Positions 16,937 to 27,100 of a DNA stretch of 64,000 nucleotides are shown piece after piece. Origin of the DNA: Tengunoibacter tsumagoiensis (GTDB taxonomy: Bacteria; Chloroflexota; Ktedonobacteria; Ktedonobacterales; Ktedonobacteraceae). Positions within the stretch are counted from its first letter, which is position 1, and every line of letters starts with the position of its first letter. The notes under the pieces are model-generated. The model was given only the letters and a program-made list of their open reading frames with translations, was not told where the DNA came from and ran no database searches. The stretch covers positions 3,161,001-3,225,000 of the forward strand of contig NZ_BIFR01000001.1 in NCBI RefSeq assembly GCF_003967535.1, written 5' to 3'. Both the position numbers and the translations under genes were made by a program.

Positions 16937-19900
16937 CTATAGAGTTTCCCTGCTGGATTGTAAACAGTGATGGATGAGGTTGAGTGTAAACTGGACGGCT
17001 GCTGGATCATAGCGTAGCCCATAGAGTCCTGGTGAGCCAGACCCATGAGCGATCCTTCCCTGGGTCATGAGCTGGGAGAGTAGTAAGCGGCCAGCATGGG
17101 CACCAGAGTCAATCTGCCAGAGGGGGGTGCGAGCAAGCTGTTTGCCACAGACTGCCAGTGGGGTAAGCACCATCGTCTGCTCGCTCTGCTGTTGAAGCTC
17201 TCGATAGCGCTGTGAAAGGGGATAGCTCTGAATCGGGGCGTAGGGATCGAGCGAGGCGGCCAGCGCTGGAGCATCAGCCACGAGGAATTGCACTCGTTCG
17301 CGGAGATGCTGGTGCACCTGTGGATCATCACCATGAGCAAAGGCATAGAAGCCAGCTAACTCATATGCAACATAGTGTGCTTCCAGTTGCATCGCTGAAC
17401 CGTCGGCGCCGCGTGTCTGCCAGAGGGACAGAAAACTGTCAGCATTCAGATTCTGTACTTCCATAGTGACTGCTGGCACAATCAGTCCACCTCGTAAGCC
17501 ATTCCAGAGCCAGGTTGCCTGTTGATCCAGATGAGACCAGAGATGAGCCGTCTCATGGGTAGGATGGAGACAGCTCTCAGGCTCAGCGACCTCCTGGAAA
17601 CAGAGCCGCAAGCCGCAGAAGAGCTCATACTCCCATTTCTCCGGGCGGTTGACGCGAGGGCTTCCCTGCAAAAAATCCCCTTTTGAGCCTGGCGTATAGC
17701 CATATCCCAACTTTTGTGGACCCACATCAAGCAGTAAAATAGATTTCTTCAGGAGAAGTGCCTGCTCAAATATGGCAGGATCGAGCGCGCCGTGACTCAA
17801 CGCCTCCCAGGTAGATGAAGAGCCCAGTAGAAGCGAAGCGGTAGGATCGGTTAGCGCACAGGTCTTCAACTGTTGCTCGAGGCAGAAGGTCTGTAGCTCT
17901 GGCTCAGCAGGGGAGAGCCCGATTGTGATGGTCTGGAGCGATGCAGGAACCTGGGGGCGTAGAGTGCGAAAACGCCATGATGAGACAACAGGATGCGTGA
18001 TTGCTGGCTGTACTGGCGATTGCAGCTCAGCACAAAAACGCCAGCAACCTTCGGTGTCAGGAACCTGGAGCGTGATGGTACATTGATCCTGAGCATAGGG
18101 AGCGAGCTGGCAAGTCAGCAATGAAGAAGAGGAAGGCTGATCTGCCACGTCCTCGCAGGTAATCTGTATGTTTGCTTCAAGGTACTGAGGGTGAGGCGTT
18201 TCGTTAAAGAAGGTAACTGGTAGCGAGACCTGTTGCCCTGGGAGATAGTTGCGATCCCAGACCTCCAGGCTGCAACTGAGCGGAGCATAGGCGGCGGTGA
18301 GTGCCTCCCAGACAGGTTTGGGCTTTGCTGCTTGCAAGGGTCCCAGAAAATGATGGCAGCCATCTTCAGGGCTACCCAGAATGCAGAAAGGAGAGAAGCC
18401 AGCAGCCCCTAATCTGCGCCAATATTCCGCAATCTGAGAGTTCGCTTCAGTCTGGAGCTGTAAACGCAGGCTGGCTGTATGATTATGACCCAGAAAGCGT
18501 AGAAAGCTTTCGGTCAGTGCCGGGTAGCCACCTGGTTCCCCCTGTCCATCCAGATAATTGCCACCAAACTCATCGACCATAATGGGAAGTGGGAACTGAT
18601 CCGCAGCGTCGTAGTAGAGCCCCACATTTTCAAAGAGGCTCCACCAGTATTTATGGAGATGCAAAACATCGCGATGAGAGATCACGAGCGGTGGGTAGTC
18701 GGGTGTTAATCGTTCGAGCGCCTGAAGTGCCGTCTGGAGCTGCACTCCTTCGGTCTCATTCCAGGGATGGATCAGGCAGATAGACGGATGGCGAAAGCAG
18801 AGATCAAGCCACTGGCGCCACTGTGTACAGAGACTCTCTAGCGATGCCTCCATGCCATGGAAAAAGTGCCATTCAGTCTGCACCAGCAGCCCATGCTGAT
18901 CACAGAGGTCAAGCAAGGCTTCTGGTGGTACTCCAAGGTGGAAGCGAAGCGTATTGGCTCCATGCTGCTTTAAACGGAGAATGATATTCTGCTCAAACCA
19001 GGCGGTATCAAAGGCGAGCTGATGAGCTTCTGGATCACGAAGCCAGCGCTGCCAGACGACTGTTCCGGCTCGCAAGTGGACTGGTTGTTCATTTAAGAGA
19101 AAGCGAAGTCCATCGGTACGAAACGTTTTGAGTCCAAGCGTCATCTCGGCGACATCGAGTATGCGTTCGGCGCTACGGAGAGTTGCTTGTAAGCGATAGC
19201 AGACCGGGTGTTCTGGACTCCAGAGAGAACAGGCGTGCTGAAGATTGAGCATTGTCTGTCCTGTCTCTGCTTCGATGGGCAGGAGCTTCTCCTGGATCGT
19301 GATGAGCTGCCGATCGGTCGTATCCAGGATCGTGAACGTGAGGATAGTGGGCATTGGTTCAGATTGGGAGAGCCACCAGGAGATCTTGAGTTGATCGGCT
19401 GAGAGATCATAGGATGGAATGATCCGTGTGATATGAGAAGAGCTATGAAGATGGAGCGAAACATGATCCCACAGGCCTGACGAGAGATTGGTGCGCCAGC
19501 GATCGGCGCGTGGAATCAGGGACGCATCATCTGGATCGACATTCTGAAGTGATTGTAGTGCAATCTCCAACTGAATGGTCGCACCAGGAGAGATGGCGGC
19601 ACTTTGCAAAGGATGGTTGGTGACAGTCATCCCTCCAGAACAGGATGAGACAAGGTGCCCATTGACATACACAGCGGGGCAGAAGCGAGCTCCTGTTAAT
19701 CGAAGCGTTGCATGTGTCCAGTCACCATCGGGGAGCGTAAGAGTGCGGCGATACCAGAGCGTCCCCTGAGTGATCTGACAGGGATCAGCGGCCAGTCCTG
19801 GTACCACCACCTGCTGCTCATATTGACGATTGAGTCCGATCTCCCAATCTCCATCTAATGAAAGATTCCACTGCCCTGACATCATACGTTTATGCTCCAA
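16937..19900 (-). CDS. Glycoside hydrolase family 2 protein
   Basis: 987 residues. The N-terminal jelly-roll sugar-binding domain (about 10-150) reads SLDGDWEIGLNRQYEQQVVVPG and LWYRRTLTLP. An immunoglobulin-like domain follows (about 155-265), then the TIM barrel with HPSICLIHPWNETEG, whose Asn381-Glu382 is the acid/base pair, and IMVDEFGGNYLDG, whose Glu444 is a candidate nucleophile. The last about 450 residues are a further long region without clear family pattern. Family members are beta-galactosidases, glucuronidases or mannosidases; which sugar this one cleaves cannot be told. No signal peptide is visible, so it probably acts in the cytoplasm. Confidence 0.85.
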   Translation of the reverse strand: MEHKRMMSGQWNLSLDGDWEIGLNRQYEQQVVVPGLAADPCQITQGTLWYRRTLTLPDGDWTHATLRLTGARFCPAVYVNGHLVSSCSGGMTVTNHPLQSAAISPGATIQLEIALQSLQNVDPDDASLIPRADRWRTNLSSGLWDHVSLHLHSSSHITRIIPSYDLSADQLKISWWLSQSEPMPTILTFTILDTTDRQLITIQEKLLPIEAETGQTMLNLQHACSLWSPEHPVCYRLQATLRSAERILDVAEMTLGLKTFRTDGLRFLLNEQPVHLRAGTVVWQRWLRDPEAHQLAFDTAWFEQNIILRLKQHGANTLRFHLGVPPEALLDLCDQHGLLVQTEWHFFHGMEASLESLCTQWRQWLDLCFRHPSICLIHPWNETEGVQLQTALQALERLTPDYPPLVISHRDVLHLHKYWWSLFENVGLYYDAADQFPLPIMVDEFGGNYLDGQGEPGGYPALTESFLRFLGHNHTASLRLQLQTEANSQIAEYWRRLGAAGFSPFCILGSPEDGCHHFLGPLQAAKPKPVWEALTAAYAPLSCSLEVWDRNYLPGQQVSLPVTFFNETPHPQYLEANIQITCEDVADQPSSSSLLTCQLAPYAQDQCTITLQVPDTEGCWRFCAELQSPVQPAITHPVVSSWRFRTLRPQVPASLQTITIGLSPAEPELQTFCLEQQLKTCALTDPTASLLLGSSSTWEALSHGALDPAIFEQALLLKKSILLLDVGPQKLGYGYTPGSKGDFLQGSPRVNRPEKWEYELFCGLRLCFQEVAEPESCLHPTHETAHLWSHLDQQATWLWNGLRGGLIVPAVTMEVQNLNADSFLSLWQTRGADGSAMQLEAHYVAYELAGFYAFAHGDDPQVHQHLRERVQFLVADAPALAASLDPYAPIQSYPLSQRYRELQQQSEQTMVLTPLAVCGKQLARTPLWQIDSGAHAGRLLLSQLMTQGRIAHGSGSPGLYGLRYDPAAVQFTLNLIHHCLQSSRETL

Positions 19901-19975
19901 CTATGTCTGTTATTTTACTCAGATATATGTAGTATAGAACTGAGGAAAAAGGGCAGTGAATGAGCTATAATTGGT

Positions 19976-20455
19976 TTACTTGATAGAGACAACCTCGCCA
20001 GAGGTCATAGTCTGTAGCTCTACTGGCGTCAGAGGAAAGACGGCAAACGGAGTCCCAGCAGCGGCCCAGAGCTGCTCATACTGGAGAAGATCCTCATCGA
20101 TAAACGTCTCGAGCTTCTCAGCATGGGCGAGAGGAGGGACGCCACCCACAGCATAGCCAGTATGTTGTCGCACAAAATCCGCATTCGCCTTCTCAATGGG
20201 CTCTCTGGCCAGTTCTCCCAGACGCTTCTCATTGACGCGATTGACTCCACTGGCAACTACAAGGATGGCCTTCTGCGTCTGGCTCCCTTTGAAGATGAGT
20301 GATTTCACAATCTGAGCAACTTCGCATCCAATCGTTTGAGCCGCCTCTTTAGCGGTGCGTGTTGAGTCTGGTAGTTCCTGAACCTGACCTGCAAAGCCCT
20401 GCTCCAGCAGGGCATGCTGAACTTTTTGTGCACTGGCACTCAGTTTTTCTAACAT
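19976..20455 (-). CDS. YbaK/EbsC family aminoacyl-tRNA deacylase-like protein
   Basis: 159 residues from ATG 20455, chosen because SD GGAG lies six bases upstream; the open frame starts at TTG 20467. TAKEAAQTIGCEVAQIVKSLIFKG and GGVPPLAH match the YbaK/ProX fold, which hydrolyses mischarged Cys- or Ala-tRNA for proline. The lysine in VKSLIFKG and the GVPPLAH loop are the recognised active-site elements. It lies 36 bases after the extended radical SAM gene, in the same direction, so it is probably co-transcribed. The functional link to the radical SAM protein, if any, is unknown. Confidence 0.88.
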   Translation of the reverse strand: MLEKLSASAQKVQHALLEQGFAGQVQELPDSTRTAKEAAQTIGCEVAQIVKSLIFKGSQTQKAILVVASGVNRVNEKRLGELAREPIEKANADFVRQHTGYAVGGVPPLAHAEKLETFIDEDLLQYEQLWAAAGTPFAVFPLTPVELQTMTSGEVVSIK

Positions 20456-20491
20456 ATTGTTCTCCAAAAAAGTGAAAAAATAGCGAAAAAG

Positions 20492-21916
20492 TTATGGGGC
20501 CAACTGGCCCGTAGTGGGCTCTGCTCAGCAGAACCAGGATTCCGTGAGATGGGGTAAGACTTTGGCCGCCCCATACTGGCGGAGGGCTCGGAATGTGGAG
20601 AGACGTTGTCCCTGAGCGGCCAGCGCCAGTGCCTTGACCTCAAAGAATGAGAGTAAGGAATCCGCTTTCTGGCTTTCTGCCAGCTCAACCACGCGAGCGA
20701 CCTTCTGTTGTAGTTCATCCATCCGTGGATCAGGATGCTGCCAGCGGTAGGTATAATTGACGGCATCCAGTTCTCCCAGCCATTCTTCATGGTGAGAAGC
20801 GGCCAGCAGAGCAGAGCCAGGTGGAATGAGCAGACGGATCGAGAGATGCACAGGATCAAGATGTTCGATCAAGTGCCGTTCCTCAAAGAAGGTGAGCAGC
20901 TCGATATAGCTGTCAAGCGTCTCCCAGGGAGAAAAAGGAAGCAGTGAGGGGCGGAGAGCGATTCCGGCCTGTTCCGCCAGTTCAAAGGCCTTACTGACCT
21001 CGCTGGCCGTATGCCCCTTATCCAGACGAGAGAGGACGGTGGGATTGAGCGACTCAACAGCAGAGACAATAAAAACGCAGCCGAGTGTTTTCATCTCTGG
21101 CAGCAGGCTCTGGTGTTTGAGGAGATGTTCAATCTTAATCGTCGCATCAAAAGTCAGATCAGGGAACTCAGCATGCATATGGCGTAGAATGCGAAGCGCA
21201 TGGGTAGGACCATTCCAGAAATCGGGATCGCCAAAGGTGATATGACGCGCTCCTCGAGCGACCTGAGTTCGGATATCAGTCAGCACAACCTCAGCCGGAA
21301 TAGCAAAGAAGCGCCCTCCGTAAATCGGTGTCACAGGACAGTGCAAACAGGTATGTTTGCAGCCGCGTGTGCTCTCCGTATAGCCAACCAGTCGCATCTC
21401 ATTGCCAATCTGAAGGCGTGCATAGCGTTCAAGATCGGGCAATTGTTGACGTTTGGGAGCCAGGAAGGGAGTGCGCTCGATCCAGGGTCCGCTGGAGGCA
21501 GTACGCGTATACACACCTGGGACGGGTGAACTGTCATCCTGCTCAATGGCAGTAATTAAGCTGAGCAAAGGAGTCTCATATTCACCCCCAATTGCCGAAT
21601 TGATGGTCTCATCCAGCAAGTGTTCCGCATTGAGGAGCGCATAGAGGCCATACAGGCAGATATGAGCCGTAGGATTTATCTGCCGAATACGTTGAGCAAT
21701 CTGTTCGCCCAATCGTAAAGCCGTATGCATAGGGACAGAGATGGCGACAAAGCGAGCCTGCCGAATAGCCTCATCCGAGAGCGTATCAACAGAGGTATCC
21801 ACACAGACAGGAACATAGTCGGCCTGCTGAAGTGTGGCCGACAATGAAGCGAGATGAAATGGTTGATGTCCCAGCTCATAGCATGAGATCAGGAGAATGG
21901 CACCAGGCGTTCTCAT
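20492..21916 (-). CDS. Radical SAM selenoprotein with Cys-Sec-Ala-Glu-Pro tail (TGA read as Sec)
   Basis: 474 residues if TGA 20525-20527 is read as selenocysteine at position 464; a normal call would stop at 463. The N-terminal about 130 residues resemble a B12-binding-like Rossmann domain (ISCYELGHQPFHLASLSATL). The radical SAM motif is STRGCKHTCLHC with Cys186, Cys190 and Cys193, and GDPDFWNG follows. The end reads ESWFC, then TGA, then AEPTTGQLAP and TAA. I recall a radical SAM family named for exactly this C-U-A-E-P or C-C-A-E-P tail. Opposite-strand genes are absent here. It starts at an ATGA overlap with the YggX gene. Its reaction is unknown to me. Confidence 0.82.
20497..20510 (-). 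promoter_or_regulatory. Candidate bacterial SECIS hairpin after the in-frame TGA
   Basis: On the minus strand, 14 bases after the TGA, GGGCC (20510-20506), loop AGTT and GGCCC (20501-20497) form a perfect five-pair stem. The loop starts 19 bases after the TGA and has G in its second position, which suits the bacterial SECIS model as I recall it. The TGA itself is flanked by TCTGC and GCAGA, so an alternative hairpin could hold the UGA in its loop. Confidence 0.65.
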
Positions 21917-22239
21917 TTTCTGCGCGGTGCTCCCCCGCCTCCGCCTTTGCGTGGGGGCGCGCCGGCTCCAGCAGCCTCAGCCGTCCAGCCAGGAGGCATC
22001 GCGGCATCCTTCCCAAAGAAGAACTCTTCCATCTGTTCACGTAGAATCTTTCTGGCTTCGGGATCGCCCATATTTAAGCCATAGTGATTGATAATCAGCG
22101 TCTGCTGGGCAGGCCACATACCGAAGGCTTGCTGCGAGATCTGTTCATAGATCCGTTGGCCCAGCTTTCCTGGGAAGGGAGGTTTCTCCAGGCCTGGGAG
22201 CTCTCGTTGTAATTTGACACAGTAAACGGTTCTTGCCAT
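21913..22239 (-). CDS. YggX-like Fe(II)-trafficking/oxidative damage protection protein with Gly-rich tail
   Basis: 108 residues. TVYCVKLQRELPGLEKPPFPGKLGQRIYEQISQQAF and LIINHYGLNMGDPEARK match YggX, a small Fe-S protecting protein with a conserved Cys near residue 7. The normal family length is about 90; here residues 85-108 are Gly/Ala/Pro/Arg-rich (GAGAPPRKGGGGGAPRRK). It overlaps the radical SAM gene by four bases (ATGA), so the two are translationally coupled. Protection of iron-sulfur clusters would suit a radical SAM partner, but this is inference. Confidence 0.88.
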   Translation of the reverse strand: MARTVYCVKLQRELPGLEKPPFPGKLGQRIYEQISQQAFGMWPAQQTLIINHYGLNMGDPEARKILREQMEEFFFGKDAAMPPGWTAEAAGAGAPPRKGGGGGAPRRK

Positions 22240-22400
22240 AATCGATATTCTCCCTTAAAAACAATGGTGGGTGAATGTGAGAAGAACTTCAGCCTTCATA
22301 GTATCCTCTTTCCCCTGTCCTGTAAAGGGAGCGTGCGGTGATTTCAGGTTTTTTCGCTGTTCATGAATTCTGAACAGAGGAATAAATCAATTCTCATAGC

Positions 22401-23420
22401 ATGTTAGCAGTAAAAAAGAGTAATAAGGATTATCTATCTGTGAACCATAATGTGAGTGCAATCAAACCGGGGAATCGCCCACCGCGCGTCCTCTTTTTTG
22501 GAATGCAAAGCGCCTTTTCTTCACCTTCATTGTACGCATTACTAAAGAGCGGCATCGAAGTCTGTGCTGTTATTCTGCCAGCAACCCCTTTTCCAGGTGC
22601 CCGGCATGCGGCGATCAAGAAACGAGAGCTGCCTCACCGTTCTCATATGATGACCATGGCAGGGAGCTTATCCATCGATGATCTGATCCTGCGTCACCAG
22701 CTTCCAGCCTGGGATGTTTATGATCTTGCTGATGCAGTGACAGTGCAGGTTCTGGCGGAGTATCAGGCCGACCTCATCTGTGTAGCCTGCTTTTCACAGC
22801 GAATACCCCGTGAGATTATCGATCTTCCTCCGCTGGGCTGTCTGAACGTCCATCCATCGATTTTACCAGCCAATCGTGGTCCCGTCCCACTTTTCTGGAT
22901 CTTGCGCCAGGGTCAGGAGCAAGGTGGCGTTACAGTTCACTTTGTGAGCGAGAAAATGGATGCAGGCGATATTGTGGCGCAGGACCAGTTTCCTCTTCCA
23001 GAAGGGATTCGTTTTGATCCTCTCGAACAGTTATGTGCTGAGCGAGGGGCCGCTTTGCTCGTGCAAAGTGTCTGGAAACTGATGCAGGGAACAGCTACCC
23101 GTATGCCGCAAGATGAAAGTCGCAGCAGTCTCCAATCTTTTCCGCAAGAAACAGACTTTGTCGTGCATGCGACCGAATGGGATGCTCCGCATGTCTATCG
23201 TTTTATTCGTGGTGTAAGCAACTGGCATCGACCATTACACGTCTATGTTCAGAAGAAGAGGCTCTACGTCTACGATGCCATTGCTTATAGTTTTGAAGAG
23301 CAGATTGGGCCTGACCACCCAGACGAACAGGGCCGGATCACGATTCCTTGCCGGACTGGCCGGGTGACTGTACTTACCTCACCTCCTGCAAGCTATCAGG
23401 GCGTTGGAACTGGCAGTTGA
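22401..23420 (+). CDS. Formyltransferase-like protein (Fmt/GART family)
   Basis: 339 residues. Methionyl-tRNA formyltransferases and related enzymes transfer a formyl group from 10-formyl-THF. The motif LGCLNVHPSILPANRGPVPLFW carries the catalytic Asn and His, and KMDAGDIVAQ carries the Asp. The N-terminal Rossmann region (RVLFFGMQSAFSSPSLYALL) departs from the usual Fmt start, and the C-terminal beta-barrel domain is shorter than Fmt's, so it may be a sugar-N-formyltransferase or a specialised Fmt-like enzyme instead. About 25 extra residues precede the domain; the ATG at 22401 has a poor SD. Its 3' end overlaps the usp gene by 25 bases in convergent orientation. Confidence 0.78.
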   Translation: MLAVKKSNKDYLSVNHNVSAIKPGNRPPRVLFFGMQSAFSSPSLYALLKSGIEVCAVILPATPFPGARHAAIKKRELPHRSHMMTMAGSLSIDDLILRHQLPAWDVYDLADAVTVQVLAEYQADLICVACFSQRIPREIIDLPPLGCLNVHPSILPANRGPVPLFWILRQGQEQGGVTVHFVSEKMDAGDIVAQDQFPLPEGIRFDPLEQLCAERGAALLVQSVWKLMQGTATRMPQDESRSSLQSFPQETDFVVHATEWDAPHVYRFIRGVSNWHRPLHVYVQKKRLYVYDAIAYSFEEQIGPDHPDEQGRITIPCRTGRVTVLTSPPASYQGVGTGS

Positions 23421-23887
23421 ACGGGCTGACGGAATGAACGCAGAAGTAGAACAGAACAGGGGGCATGTTCCACGACAAAGCGTGCCACATGTCCCAATGC
23501 TCGTGGGCCAATTAAGATGGGAGTCTGAGCCGAGCGAGCGCACAGAAGAATCAGATCGGCCTTCCAGGCAGCAGCTTCTAAGACGATCTCATGCTCAGGG
23601 AGCCCACTTCGCTGGAGAACCTGAGCCATAGGGAGAGTCCTCTGGCCCTCAGCCAGAATGTCGTGCATCTGCTGAACCTTCAATTGCTGGCTCTCTTTCT
23701 GACGGATGGCTCCAGTTGTTGGAGGTTCCTCGAGAGAGAGTCCGCGCTGTCGTTCTAGCTCTCTGGTTGGAGATTCGTCAAGAACATAAAGTAAACCGAG
23801 AGTCAATTTTTTCATTGGTTGTAGCGTTGTGATAGCCTGTGAAATTTCCTGGCTATTGTGACCGTCCAGGCAACAAAGTACACGCAT
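23396..23887 (-). CDS. Universal stress protein family protein
   Basis: 163 residues from ATG 23887, chosen because SD GGAGGAAATT lies directly upstream; the open frame extends to 23938. MRVLCCLDGHNSQEI starts the UspA fold; the ATP-binding end is ADLILLCARSAQTPI, then a GPRALGHVARFVVEHAPCSVLLLR segment, where typical Usp proteins have G-x2-G-x9-G-S/T. The glycine pattern is only partly kept. It is convergent with the formyltransferase-like gene and overlaps its last 25 bases. The role is probably in stress response. Confidence 0.82.
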   Translation of the reverse strand: MRVLCCLDGHNSQEISQAITTLQPMKKLTLGLLYVLDESPTRELERQRGLSLEEPPTTGAIRQKESQQLKVQQMHDILAEGQRTLPMAQVLQRSGLPEHEIVLEAAAWKADLILLCARSAQTPILIGPRALGHVARFVVEHAPCSVLLLRSFRQPVQLPVPTP

Positions 23888-23970
23888 AATTTCCTCCGGA
23901 TAAGCAACTTGTATCTGGTATAAACACGCACGAGCCATCCTATCCAGGCACAGTTTTCACAAGAGCAAAA

Positions 23971-23994
23971 TGAGACTGGAACAGGCCAGTCTCA
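23971..23994. repeat. Perfect 9-bp inverted repeat upstream of usp
   Basis: TGAGACTGG (23971-23979) and CCAGTCTCA (23986-23994) form a perfect stem with a six-base loop. It lies 83 bases upstream of the usp start and about 190 before smc. No T-run follows, so a regulator site or RNA structure is as likely as a terminator. Confidence 0.65.
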
Positions 23995-24182
23995 ATCGCG
24001 ATTGTGGATGCTCTGAGCGATAAGGTGCCTCAAATTTCAGGAAAATAAGCTGTAATAGGTGTATTATGCAGATTTTAGAAGCCGCGACAGTTGCTTGGGA
24101 AGATTCTCTCATTTAGAACTATAAACTCGACGAGAAAGGGCATCTGTGCTATTATCGAGGACACTCACACGAACAAATTGCA

Positions 24183-27100
24183 GTGGAAAGAGGATCAGTC
24201 GAGCCAGTGTATCTCAAACGCTTAGAAATGCTTGGGTTTAAAAGTTTCGCCGCCCGCACCTTCTTAGAGTTTAGTCCCGGCATCACCGCAGTGGTGGGAC
24301 CAAATGGTGCCGGGAAATCCAACGTGGCTGATTCGATGCGTTGGGTCCTGGGCGAACAGAGCATGCGGCAGTTACGGGGCAAGAAAAGTGATGATATCAT
24401 TTTTGCTGGCGGCCAGGGGCGTGCCTCATTGGGAATGGCCGAGGTCTCATTAACGCTCGATAATAGCACTGGCTGGGTTCCATCCGAATATAGCGAGATT
24501 ACCGTTACTCGTCGTAGCTATCGTTCGGGTGAAAACGAATACCTCATCAATAAGCAGAAGGTGCGCCTCAAAGACGTCTTGCTGCTTCTTGCGCAAGCTC
24601 GTATTGGACATGACTCATATACAGTCGTTGGTCAGGGTCTCATTGATGCGGCCCTGAGCCTGCGGGCAGAAGAGCGGCGAGGATTATTCGAGGATGCTGC
24701 AGGCATTCGCCCCTTTCAGGTCCAGAAAACTGATGCCGAAATGCGCCTCAAACAGACAGAGACAAACATCGAACGGCTGCGGGATATCGTCAGTGAGATA
24801 GAGCCTCGTCTGGCACCGCTTGCTGAGCAGGCCGAGCGTGCGCATGAATTTAATCAACTCAATCAAGAGCTGCAAGAGGTCCTTCTGGCCTGGTATACAC
24901 TGCAATGGCGGCGTCTCTTATTTGTAAAAGAGCGTACCAGCCACGCTGAGCGCGAACAAGAACAGAAAGTCCGGCAGCTAGAGACTTCTCAGCAGGCCCT
25001 GGATAGCCAGTTTCACCAATTACGCCTCACTCGTCAGCAGACCCAGGCACAGATTGCCGAGGCTCGTAAAGCATGCGCCGAAGCCAACGAGGTCGTACAG
25101 AAGATTGAACGGGATCTGGCAGTCAGTGAAGAGCGCATTGTTGGCCTGGAGCGACAGCGCGGAGATTTTCAACTCGAAGAGCGGCGGCTACGCGAGCGTT
25201 CAATTGTGCTTCAGAAGCAGACCATCGATCTAGAAGAGCAATGCGATCTTGCAGACGAGGCGGTAGATACTGGTTCTGCCAGCCTTGCCTCTTTAGAGTC
25301 CCTGGTTGCGAAAGTTCAGAAAGAGTATGAGCTAGATGAGCGTCGCTTGCGTGGAGCTCAGAACGATCTCGTTCAGGTGCAGGCGCGGCTAGGATCGAGC
25401 CAGACAGAATTAGGGCGTTTGCAGAAACAGGTCGGCGAGCGCAATCGCACGCTTTCAGCACGACGCGAGACGATCGCCCAGGCGCAGCAATCTCAGCGCA
25501 CCCGAGAAAGTCGTCTGATCGAAGAGCGTTCGCGCCTTGAAACAGCCCGCAATGAAGAGCAGCAGGTCTCCCAGCGCAAACAAGCGCTTACACGAACAAT
25601 TGCGGATGCCCAGCAGGAACTGGATCGTCTAAAAGGATTACTGGCAGAAGCGGAGCGAAGACGGCGTACATTATCTGATCGTCTGACTATGCTGAAGAAT
25701 TGGCGTCAGAGCTTAAGTGGCTATAGCGACGGTGTTCGAGCACTCTTACGAGCCCCCGCTGGCAAGTTGACAGGTCTGGTTGGCCCGGTACCCCAGCTAG
25801 GAGTAGTGCCCGAAGGCTTAGAGTTGGCGTTAGAAGCTGCCCTGGGGCCCTATATGCAGGCGGTCGTTGTGAAAACAATTCCCGATGCTCAGCACTGCCT
25901 GGAGTTCCTGAATGCTACAAAAGCTGGCAAAGCTATGGTTGCCTGGTTGGAGCGTGGAGATGATGATGACGGTATCCAGGAAGTCATCCAGATTCAGGGG
26001 CAGGTCGAAGACGATGTTTTGAAGCGCTTTTTAGAGGGCTCTCCAGAATTGCAGGAGAATGTGACCGGCTTTGCCTGGCGGATGGTTCGTTGTGAGACGG
26101 CGCTGATCCCATTTTTTCGCCGTCTGCTGCGTGGGGTCGTCATTGTGCAGGATCTAAACGCAGCCCATGAGCTGCTGGCCTGGTCGTTGCATCTCAGCAT
26201 CTCATCCGAGACGGATCTCCCCTTTACCTCAGTAGTAACAAAAGCTGGCGAAGTTCTGCATGTTGACGGGTGGCTGGTGGGCGGAAGTGGCAAAGATGGG
26301 GCGGCTACCCAGGGTCTTCTGGTTCATGAGCGGGAGCTACGAGAGCTTCCACAGCAGCTAGATGAGCATAAAGCATTGATTGATCAGATGAATAACCTGA
26401 TCAGCGAAGTGCAGCGTGGACAAGAGGGCCGCAGAATTGAACAGACAGCCTTAGAGAAAGAGCTACAGAAGCTCAGCATGCGCATCAATGAGATCAACAA
26501 AAATGTCCAGACTGCCCAGAGAGAATTTGAGCGTGTGCAGACCGAGATTCAACTGGCAGCCTCCGTCGAACAACAATTAGCAGCCGAGGTAGCAGGTCTT
26601 GAGCAAGAGGTAGCGGCAGCTCAAGAACGTGTCCAGATCCATGAGAAAACACAGCGTGAAATGGCAGGCCTTGTCGAGAATCTTCAGTATGAGCTAGAAG
26701 AGCGAGCAATTGTCTATCGTCGTCAACAGGACGAATTGGGCAAGGCCAGGACCGCATTGGCTGTGAAGCGGCAAGAGGCAAAGTCCCTTCTCCAGCAGCT
26801 CACCCAGCAACGTGCGCAAGCGCAAGAGATCAAAGGGCAACTGGACCAGCAGATTGCTCGTAGCAAAGAGGCCGACCAGCGTCGGCAGCACCTGCAAGAA
26901 ACAATTGCCCAACAGAAGAGCTCCTTAACCCGGGCGCATGAGAAGGCTCATACCCTTTTAGTCCAGCTTCAAGAGATCGAAGGGCAACTGAGCACGCTGG
27001 ATCAGCAGACGACGGGCATGGAACAACAACGGAGCCGATTGCGTCAGGCTCTGGCTGAGCAAGAGAGCCTCTATCGAAAAGCCCTGCTGGAGAGCCAGAA

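Noticed and set aside
20456..20491. Independent terminator between the radical SAM and ybaK genes
   Set aside because: The only nearby stem overlaps the coding tail and fits a SECIS better; the T-rich gap leads straight into the ybaK SD.
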